A program made the position numbers and the translations under genes. Below, piece after piece: positions 22,155 through 28,465 of a stretch of 28,465 bases of DNA (the first letter of the stretch is position 1; each line of letters starts with the position of its first letter). Source of the DNA: Mobilitalea sp. (GTDB taxonomy: Bacteria; Bacillota_A; Clostridia; Lachnospirales; Lachnospiraceae); assembly GCA_029974875.1 (NCBI GenBank), contig JARKQP010000055.1, positions 1-28,465 of the forward strand. The letters run 5' to 3'. The notes under the pieces are model-generated. The model did not search any database. It saw only the letters and a program-made list of their open reading frames with translations, and was not told the origin of the DNA.

Positions 22155-22914
22155 TGATGAATTATATGCGATTCAAGGAATTTTGGAAGGTGTCCGGTGG
22201 GATCTGCTGGGGTTTCAGGAAGTGCTTACGGCGAAAAGCTATTCCCATGCAATCGATATGTTCCATTCCCATCGAATCGATATTATGCTATGTGATATTG
22301 AGATGCCGGATGAAAGCGGGCTGGATCTGATTGGCTGGACAAATATCCATGCTCCGGAAACCGAATGCATCATCCTGAGCTGCCATGATGAATTTGATTT
22401 TGCCAGAAGGGCAGTGGGCCTAAAGTGCTTGGATTATGTGCTGAAGCCCGTACCTTATGAGCTTCTGACTGAGGTTTTAAGAAGGGCAGAGGAGGTTGTA
22501 AAGGCAAAGCATAAACAAACAGCATTAGAGAATTACGGTAAAGTATATGTCCATAATTTAGCGGAAAAATCAATTGAGGGTAATGAAAAGGAGGATATCG
22601 TAGATGTCATTACAAAATATATCGGCAGCCATATCTCAGAGAGCATGAGTGTAGAAGGGCTTGCCAATATGGTATATGTTAGCCCGGACCATCTTACCCG
22701 TTCCTTTAAGAAGCGTTTTAACCTGACGGTAAGTGATTACATCATGCAGCAGCGGATGCTGATGGCAGGGGAGCTTCTGGAAAAAACGAATATGTCTGTG
22801 ACTATGGTATCTGCTGAGGTGGGCTATGGAAACTATTCTTATTTTATTAAGCTTTTTAAAAAGTTTTTCGGCAAAACGCCAAGGGAATATCAGCAGGATA
22901 TAAAGCCAGTATAA
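22135..22914 (+). CDS. YesN-like response regulator (receiver + AraC DNA-binding domain)
   Basis: The 259-residue protein has a receiver domain (1-120) with the acidic pair Asp7-Asp8, phosphorylated Asp54 in 'LCDIEMPDESG', Ser82 and Lys104 in 'YVLKPVPYE'. The C-terminal AraC domain covers about 160-257, with 'SVEGLANMVYVSPDHLTRSF' and 'SVTMVSAEVGYGNYSYFIKLF'. It is shorter than many YesN proteins, which carry an extra linker. ATG 22135 lies inside the kinase gene after GGGGAGGGCAGGA. The glycosidase gene begins 68 bases downstream on the same strand with no terminator between, so that gene is its most likely target. Confidence 0.92.
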   Translation: MNLLIVDDELYAIQGILEGVRWDLLGFQEVLTAKSYSHAIDMFHSHRIDIMLCDIEMPDESGLDLIGWTNIHAPETECIILSCHDEFDFARRAVGLKCLDYVLKPVPYELLTEVLRRAEEVVKAKHKQTALENYGKVYVHNLAEKSIEGNEKEDIVDVITKYIGSHISESMSVEGLANMVYVSPDHLTRSFKKRFNLTVSDYIMQQRMLMAGELLEKTNMSVTMVSAEVGYGNYSYFIKLFKKFFGKTPREYQQDIKPV

Positions 22915-22982
22915 AGTGATTATATTCCGTGAGAACAGATATACAATATTGCTATACTGACTGGCAAATGGAGGGATTCGCA

Positions 22983-25625
22983 ATGGATAAACAGCTTCGG
23001 GAAGCAATTGAGGGAAAACATAATCATTACCAGCAGCCCTTTTTCCGGGTAAACGAAAAGGATACGGAGGAAGGTTTAAGAAAACGTATTTCTCAGCTTT
23101 ATGAGCATGGCATATACTCGATGGTTTTAGAATATGGCAGAACGGACAGCCCCGCATTTGGGATTGCCAGGTTTGACGATGACTGGTGGGAGCGGCTGGG
23201 ATACGTCTCAAAAATATGTGCAGAGCTTGGCATGACCTATTGGATGCAGGATGCCGCACCATTTCCGACAGGCTCTGCCAATGGAGCCTTTCAAGAAGAG
23301 AAGAACCAGTCAAAAGGTAAAAGGTTTATCATAGAAAGGCATACGGATATCAGGGGGCCGGTTCAGGAGGCGCTTATATCCGTCAATAAATTAATGAACT
23401 CCGTACAGGGGAATGTGATGGAAGCGCTTAAGAATATGGGCGGGGCTCCAAATAGATTCTTATATGCTGTAGCTGCCAAGCAATCAGCAGACAAAATGGG
23501 ATATGACCCCGCATCTGCAATTGACCTCACGGATAAAGTGGACAATGGGGTATTGAGGGCTGATTTTGGACCTGGGGTATGGCGCCTGTTCATATTTGCT
23601 GAGACATATAACGGCGGCAGAAAGCATTTTATGAACCTGCTGGATGAGGAATCTGTCCGTGTACAGATAGATTCGGTTCATGCACCCCATTATGAGCGCT
23701 TGAAGGATGAGCTCGGTAAGGCCTGGATGGGCTTTTTCTATGATGAACCGGAGCTTGGCAATCTGGAAGGGTATGTATTCGACTGCCTGCCGGGAAAAAG
23801 CTACAATGGCATGAATATTCCGTTGCCCTGGAGCAAAGATTTGCCGTTAATGCTTGAGAAAAGGATTGGAACGGAGCAAACAAAATTACTTCCGTGCTTA
23901 TGGTATGACTGTGGAGAGCCAACTTACATAGTAAGGCATGCATATATGGACATTATTACAGAGCTGATAGCGAAAAATTATAACGGGCAGGTATATGAAT
24001 GGTGCGAGGAGAGAGGTATTACATATATCGGACATGTTTTAGAAGATGAGAATTCCCATACCCGCCTTGGATGTGGGACAGGCAATTTCTTTCGTGTGCA
24101 GGAAGGCCAGCATATGGCTGGTATCGATGTTGTTGGCAACCAGATATGGCCTGGATTGGATTTTAAGGGAATGAGCTGGTATGGGGGAACCGACGGCGAT
24201 GGTGAATTTTATCATTACGGGCTTGCCAAATTAGGAGCCTCTGCCGGGCATATTGACCCTAAAAAGCAGGGGCGCAGCGTTTGTGAGTTCCTGGCGGTGT
24301 ATGGTAAAATTTCAGGGACAAGGATCCGCAAGTTTGTAATCGATCATTTGCTGGTAAACGGTATCAACAACCTGATACCTGCTGACATAGGGCTATATAA
24401 CTATGCAGCTTTTTCTAAGAAACTAAATGGGTATACGGACCGGATGTGCCATATACTCAATTTCGGAGAGCATGTTGCCCCGGTAGCGGTGCTTTACCAT
24501 GCAGATGCGGAGTGGAGCGGGGATTTTCAGTATTTTCACAAGCCTGCTAAGGAGCTTGCTACGAATCAGATCGATTATGATGTTATTCCAAAGGATGTAT
24601 TTGCCCACAAGGAATACTATGGAACCAGGCTGGAAGGGGATAAGCTGGTTGTAAATAAGGAAAAGTACAGCGCCCTGGTAGTACCTTACAGTCAAAGAAT
24701 ACCGAAAGAGATAGTGGATCTGGTTCAGGAGGCTGTAAAAGCCCTTTTTCCTGTTTACTTTGTCGACAAGCATCCGGAAGGCTTTTGTGAGAGTACGGAC
24801 AGGCTGCCCCAAGAGGTCTTTGCCTGCAAGGCAATACCACGAAAGGAGCTTGCTCAAGAACTCCGAAAGAACCAAATATATGAAATAAGCACCTCCAATC
24901 ATCAGCCTTATCTGCGTTACCTACATTATAGGCGTGGCAATCTGGATATGTATCTGTTCCATAATGAGGAGCCTGTTGATGAAATTGAAACTATGGTGTC
25001 GATACCGATGGTAAAGCCCGTAAGGGTATATGATGCAATGGAAAACCGGCTTTCTACACCGTCAGTTCAGGTAAAGGATGGTATCACTGAAGTTCCATTA
25101 AGGCTGGGACAATATGAAGCAAAGCTTTTCCTGTTTGGCGAGGAGCTGGAAGCATTATCGATGCCCGATCTAAGTGAGGGGAAGGGGCTGCAGGCAAATT
25201 GGTCAATCTCATTTGAAGCCCTGGACAGCATGCCGTCACCAGAACCGATTATCTCAGAAAAGCTGTTCGATATAGGTGCCCCCGGTAGGTTCCCAAGCTT
25301 CTATGGAAGGATAACCTATCGTACCAGTTTCACCGTAGAGGATCAGCTTCCCATAGTGCTGAGCTTAGGCAGGGTATCGGAATGTGCCAAGGTGTATGTG
25401 AATGGTGAATATATTGGCGCCGCTGTGGCTGAGCCCTATAGCTTTGTTCTTGGAAGGGCTGTAAAAAAGGGCATAAACAAGCTGGAGGTGGTAGTGACCA
25501 ATAACATCTCCAGGTCAATGGATCCTAATGTAAGCAGCGGCCTTTCTATTTTTGGAGCCCTGGAAGCCTCCACATACTGTTCTTTGGAGCCCTGTGGGCT
25601 GCTTGGCTCCGTAAGGCTAATTTGA
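22983..25625 (+). CDS. Large putative glycoside hydrolase, GH106/alpha-L-rhamnosidase-like, with C-terminal jelly-roll domain
   Basis: This protein of about 880 residues has no signal peptide. The body has (beta/alpha)-barrel-like motifs with acidic residues: 'MGFFYDEPELGNLEG', 'YEWCEERGITYIGHVLEDEN', and 'GASAGHIDPKKQGRSVCE'. These recall the uncharacterised glycosidases placed near GH106 alpha-L-rhamnosidases. The last 150 residues look like a galactose-binding jelly roll ('YRTSFTVED', 'KVYVNGEYIG', 'GINKLEVVVTNN'), also seen in GH2 and GH106. ATG 22983 follows GGAGGG at seven bases and is preferred to the in-frame start at 22929. A TGC-TATACT extended -10 box lies at 22950-22958 but would leave a very short leader. 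Position after the YesM/YesN pair suggests co-regulation. The family and activity are tentative. Confidence 0.6.
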   Translation: MDKQLREAIEGKHNHYQQPFFRVNEKDTEEGLRKRISQLYEHGIYSMVLEYGRTDSPAFGIARFDDDWWERLGYVSKICAELGMTYWMQDAAPFPTGSANGAFQEEKNQSKGKRFIIERHTDIRGPVQEALISVNKLMNSVQGNVMEALKNMGGAPNRFLYAVAAKQSADKMGYDPASAIDLTDKVDNGVLRADFGPGVWRLFIFAETYNGGRKHFMNLLDEESVRVQIDSVHAPHYERLKDELGKAWMGFFYDEPELGNLEGYVFDCLPGKSYNGMNIPLPWSKDLPLMLEKRIGTEQTKLLPCLWYDCGEPTYIVRHAYMDIITELIAKNYNGQVYEWCEERGITYIGHVLEDENSHTRLGCGTGNFFRVQEGQHMAGIDVVGNQIWPGLDFKGMSWYGGTDGDGEFYHYGLAKLGASAGHIDPKKQGRSVCEFLAVYGKISGTRIRKFVIDHLLVNGINNLIPADIGLYNYAAFSKKLNGYTDRMCHILNFGEHVAPVAVLYHADAEWSGDFQYFHKPAKELATNQIDYDVIPKDVFAHKEYYGTRLEGDKLVVNKEKYSALVVPYSQRIPKEIVDLVQEAVKALFPVYFVDKHPEGFCESTDRLPQEVFACKAIPRKELAQELRKNQIYEISTSNHQPYLRYLHYRRGNLDMYLFHNEEPVDEIETMVSIPMVKPVRVYDAMENRLSTPSVQVKDGITEVPLRLGQYEAKLFLFGEELEALSMPDLSEGKGLQANWSISFEALDSMPSPEPIISEKLFDIGAPGRFPSFYGRITYRTSFTVEDQLPIVLSLGRVSECAKVYVNGEYIGAAVAEPYSFVLGRAVKKGINKLEVVVTNNISRSMDPNVSSGLSIFGALEASTYCSLEPCGLLGSVRLI

Positions 25626-25723
25626 TGTATATTAAATGCTTTATCTGTCCCATTAAAATAACAGTACTGAGGGTAAGCTACATAAGACAAAAATTAAAAA
25701 GAAAAAGGAGTGCATAGGGAAAA

Positions 25724-26932
25724 ATGATGACAGAGCATGATATTTCAAAGGTAATGGAAGCATATGTAGACAATCAGGAGATGTCAGGAGGAGCATTGAT
25801 CGTCCGGAAAAATGACCAGATAGTCTATCAGAACAAATGGGGGTATCAGGATTTAGAAAACAGGATAGCGGTGGAATATAATACGATCTACCGAATGATG
25901 TCCATGACAAAATGTATCACAGGCGTGGCTGCAATGAAATTAATCGAAGAAGGGAAGCTGGTATTAGATGATAAGGTATCGAAATACATACCGGAATTCG
26001 CAAAGCTGCAGGTAGTGTCTGATCCCCGGTATATCTTTGAGGGGGGGGAACCGAAGCATATTTTATGGAAAATGCTCACTTTTCGCATGGATAAAATAAA
26101 GACTGTTCCAGCAGAACGGGAGATTACGATCCGGGATCTGCTTTCCCATGCATCTGGATTAGAACAGGGGCTTGCAGGATTTTTAGCTCTTTTAAAAATG
26201 AAAAACACAGATATAACCCTGGAGGAAAGAGTGAAGCGCTATACTACCTATGCGCTGGATTTCCAGCCGGGAACCATGACCGGCTATTCGCCAGCTGCCG
26301 CATTTGATATTCTTGGATACATTATTGGAAGGATAGCCAATATGGGTTTCGGAGAATATCTGAAAAAAGAAATATTTGAACCGCTTGGCATGAAGGATAC
26401 TACTTTTTTTCTGAATGATGAGCAAAAGAAGCGTTTGGCAAAGGTATATAAATACAAAAAAGGAAAGCTGATCGATGTGACCGGTACAAAGGAGGATATG
26501 TATGGAATCCTTCATCATGGAGAATCACATTTTGAAGCCGGATGCGGCGGATTATTTTCAACAGTGACTGACTATGAGCGTTTTGCGCAGATGCTATGCA
26601 ACGAGGGAAATTACAATGGTGTCCAGCTCTTAAAGCCGGAGACCGTGCGTCTGATGCATACGGAAGCACAGGAGCAGCACCTGGAGCCTGATCCGGGATG
26701 TACCTGGGGACTGAGTGTCAAGATCAGGCAGGATCCAAAGCGTGGTGGAAGCTTTGCACATAAGGGAACCTATGGGTGGAGTGGAGCCTTTGGAACACAT
26801 TTTTTTGTCAGCCCCAAGGAAAAGCTGGAGGCGGTCTTTGTGACAAACCGCTCCGATATTGGAGGCTCAGGCTCCTACATTAGTACAAAGGTAGAGGAGC
26901 TGGTGTTTGGAATATTTGGGGAGGGGGAATAG
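25724..26932 (+). CDS. Serine hydrolase of the beta-lactamase (class C/EstB) fold
   Basis: The 402-residue protein carries the beta-lactamase-fold triad motifs: Ser60-Met-Thr-Lys63 in 'MMSMTKCITG', Tyr188 in 'GYSPAAAFDILG', and a C-terminal 'AHKGTYGWSG' with His-x-Gly in place of the KTG of penicillin-binding proteins, as in EstB-type esterases. There is no signal peptide or membrane segment, so a cell-wall peptidase role is unlikely and a cytoplasmic esterase is favoured. It follows the GH106-like gene after 98 bases with no terminator and ends six bases before the second tannase-like gene, so the three probably form one transcript. ATG 25724 and 25727 are both possible starts. Confidence 0.85.
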   Translation: MMTEHDISKVMEAYVDNQEMSGGALIVRKNDQIVYQNKWGYQDLENRIAVEYNTIYRMMSMTKCITGVAAMKLIEEGKLVLDDKVSKYIPEFAKLQVVSDPRYIFEGGEPKHILWKMLTFRMDKIKTVPAEREITIRDLLSHASGLEQGLAGFLALLKMKNTDITLEERVKRYTTYALDFQPGTMTGYSPAAAFDILGYIIGRIANMGFGEYLKKEIFEPLGMKDTTFFLNDEQKKRLAKVYKYKKGKLIDVTGTKEDMYGILHHGESHFEAGCGGLFSTVTDYERFAQMLCNEGNYNGVQLLKPETVRLMHTEAQEQHLEPDPGCTWGLSVKIRQDPKRGGSFAHKGTYGWSGAFGTHFFVSPKEKLEAVFVTNRSDIGGSGSYISTKVEELVFGIFGEGE

Positions 26933-26938
26933 ATTCGT

Positions 26939-28465
26939 ATGAAGGTAGTGAAGGAAAGGGATAAAATCCACTTTTTTGATACGGCAGGACTGGTCCAGAC
27001 ACCGGATATCCGCAGCCGTTGCAGTATGTTATACATAGAAGAGAAGCTGAAAGACAGATTTCCGGAGGAGGGGATCCGTGTATTATCAGCTAGTGTTAAT
27101 GAAAGTGGAAGGTACCGCAAGAAAACAGGTATCCTGATGAAGCTTTTGGGAATGGGAAAGCCAATTCAGGGGCTTCCACCCTATTGTGAGGTAAAGATAG
27201 AGCATAAGACCGGAAGGTTTTCTGAGCATATTACGGTCTGGTCACCCTTGGCATGGAATGACCGTTTTGCAGGTACTGCAGGTGGAGGAACCAGTACAGG
27301 GGGAGATGGCTCTATTACTGCACCGGATAATACCGCTCGGGGCTGGACGCTTCCATTTGCCCTTGTCAATGGTTTTACTGCTGCAACGGTTGATGCGGGG
27401 AATGTAAAGGGCAGACAGGATTTTGCCGTAGATCCAGATACCCGGGAATTGAACTGGGACCTGATCGAAAATTGGAGGGCAAGGGGAACCCATGTTATGA
27501 CCCTGTTCGGTAAGGCGGTGGCTGAGATCCTCCATGAGCGCCCGGTTCGTTTTTCCTATATGAACGGTGGCTCCGGTGGAGGCCGCCAGTCCATGATGGA
27601 GGCGCAGGAATTCCCGGAGGATTATGATGGCATCTGGGCAGCCTGCCCTGCGATTAATTGGACAAAATTTGTGCTGGCAGGTTTATGGCCAGTTGCAGTC
27701 ATGAACAGTTATGGCCATGTTTTAAAGCCACATAAGATCAAGCGCTTCATTTCTGCTGTTCACGAGAGCGTAGGAGGAAGAGATGTCTATTTTAAATTGG
27801 CGCAAAAAGTGGAATTTGATCCAAAGAGTTTGATCGGACAAAAAACCAAGGACGGCTCTATTACTGAGATGGATGCGACCATTATGAAGGAAATTTGGGA
27901 GGGACCACGCAGGAGGAATGGAGAAAAGCTGTGGTATTTTTTCCGGCCAGGTGTTACTTTCTGGAATGTTATTATTCCGATAGGGGCTTTCTATTACAGC
28001 CTGTTTGGTAAAAAGCCAAAGCCGTTTTTTCTGGTTACCAGCTATTTAAGGTGGATTACCAGGAATCCAAAGCAGGATTTCAGTGGAGCTACGATGGAAG
28101 AGTTTGAAGAGCTCTTTGATAAAAGCACCCTCCTGTTTGCCAATGCAGCGGGTGACCGGGCAGATCTTAGTGCTTTTGCAAAGGCCGGTGGGAAGCTGAT
28201 GATTGATCATGGTCTGGATGATCCGTTAATTCCTGTGGACGGCACCATTGATTACTATGAGCGTATGTGCCAAATACACGGTGGTAAGGAACCGGTGGAT
28301 GATTTCTGCCGGCTGTATCTGACCCCTGGAGATGGACATGGTAACTGCTGGGGGAATGGGCCTGGTATTGCGGAAGCTGATGGGATGCGTGCACTGATGG
28401 ATTGGGTGGAGCATGGGAAGGGGTCTGGTGTGATGCGTGTTGTTCGGGTAAAGAAAGGTTCTGGG
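26939..28465 (+). CDS. Tannase/feruloyl-esterase-family hydrolase, second paralog (runs off the window)
   Basis: The frame opens at ATG 26939 and is still open at the last base, giving 509 residues; comparison with the paralog at 10377 suggests only a few are missing. Both proteins align along their whole length, with identical blocks such as 'WNDRFAGTAGGGTSTGG' and 'GGSGGGRQ'. The predicted triad is Ser212, Asp428 and His467. As in the first paralog, Gly precedes the Ser and a non-Cys residue (Gly) follows the His, so the family's CS-D-HC disulfide is absent; Cys470 stands three residues after the His in both. No signal peptide is present. The start follows GGGGAGGGGG at the end of the preceding serine hydrolase gene, with a six-base gap, so the two are co-expressed. 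Confidence 0.82.
   Translation, partial: MKVVKERDKIHFFDTAGLVQTPDIRSRCSMLYIEEKLKDRFPEEGIRVLSASVNESGRYRKKTGILMKLLGMGKPIQGLPPYCEVKIEHKTGRFSEHITVWSPLAWNDRFAGTAGGGTSTGGDGSITAPDNTARGWTLPFALVNGFTAATVDAGNVKGRQDFAVDPDTRELNWDLIENWRARGTHVMTLFGKAVAEILHERPVRFSYMNGGSGGGRQSMMEAQEFPEDYDGIWAACPAINWTKFVLAGLWPVAVMNSYGHVLKPHKIKRFISAVHESVGGRDVYFKLAQKVEFDPKSLIGQKTKDGSITEMDATIMKEIWEGPRRRNGEKLWYFFRPGVTFWNVIIPIGAFYYSLFGKKPKPFFLVTSYLRWITRNPKQDFSGATMEEFEELFDKSTLLFANAAGDRADLSAFAKAGGKLMIDHGLDDPLIPVDGTIDYYERMCQIHGGKEPVDDFCRLYLTPGDGHGNCWGNGPGIAEADGMRALMDWVEHGKGSGVMRVVRVKKGSG

Noticed and set aside
22636..23313. Minus-strand open frame of 225 codons
   Set aside because: It is antisense to the response regulator and glycosidase genes, has no ribosome site, and its translation is rich in Arg, His, Pro and Ser in the way of shadow frames.
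25724..26932. A true beta-lactamase or penicillin-binding protein
   Set aside because: There is no signal peptide or membrane anchor, and the C-terminal KTG box is replaced by His-x-Gly, as in EstB-type esterases.

Overview
The window looks like a chromosomal segment of an anaerobic, plant-glycan-using member of the Bacillota, most like the Lachnospiraceae and relatives. That reading rests on moderately AT-rich DNA, strong AGGAGG-type ribosome binding sites, TTGNNN/TATAAT promoters with 17-base spacers, a YesM/YesN-type two-component pair, CUT1-type ABC sugar importers without their own ATPase gene, GPH symporters, and cytoplasmic (signal-less) glycoside hydrolases. No tRNA, rRNA, CRISPR array or insertion sequence was recognised. 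Species cannot be named from sequence reading alone.

Layout. 1-204: C-terminal tail of a surface protein with a bacterial Ig-like domain. 536-5970: arabinoside operon with a GH127 beta-L-arabinofuranosidase, a lipoprotein solute-binding protein and two permeases, behind a good promoter with a LacI/CcpA-like palindrome just downstream of the predicted transcription start. 6279-7100: aldo/keto reductase. 7308-8906: membrane-anchored L,D-transpeptidase behind a strongly structured leader. 9000-10064 (minus): AraC-type regulator. 10377-11933: cytoplasmic tannase/feruloyl-esterase-like hydrolase. 12200-14593: GH2 glycosidase. 14711-15934 (minus): AAA/DUF4143 ATPase. 16312-17835: GPH sugar symporter. 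17937-18911 (minus): second AraC regulator. 19185-20051: metallo-beta-lactamase-fold hydrolase. 20093-20269: hairpin repeats. 20379-22914: YesM/YesN-like sensor kinase and response regulator. 22983-25625: large GH106-like putative glycosidase. 25724-26932: EstB-like serine hydrolase of the beta-lactamase fold. 26939 to the window end: second tannase-like hydrolase, paralogous to the first.

How the genes fit together. The set suggests uptake and intracellular breakdown of acylated plant glycosides: a symporter and an ABC importer bring in oligosaccharides, GH127, GH2 and the GH106-like enzyme remove sugars, and the tannase-like and EstB-like hydrolases could remove ester groups. The substrate is an inference.

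The most striking non-coding signal is a near-identical element of about 54 bases found three times, upstream of the first tannase-like gene, the GH2 gene and the symporter gene. In two copies it abuts a conserved TTGNCT-N17-TAAAAT promoter. In the third it lies between the divergent AraC and tannase-like genes. The GH2 and symporter genes also share a near-identical terminator block of about 90 bases, whose far end is the last codons of the second AraC gene in one copy and a vestige of the same in the other. Together these suggest a local regulon built by duplication of a promoter/terminator frame around different genes.
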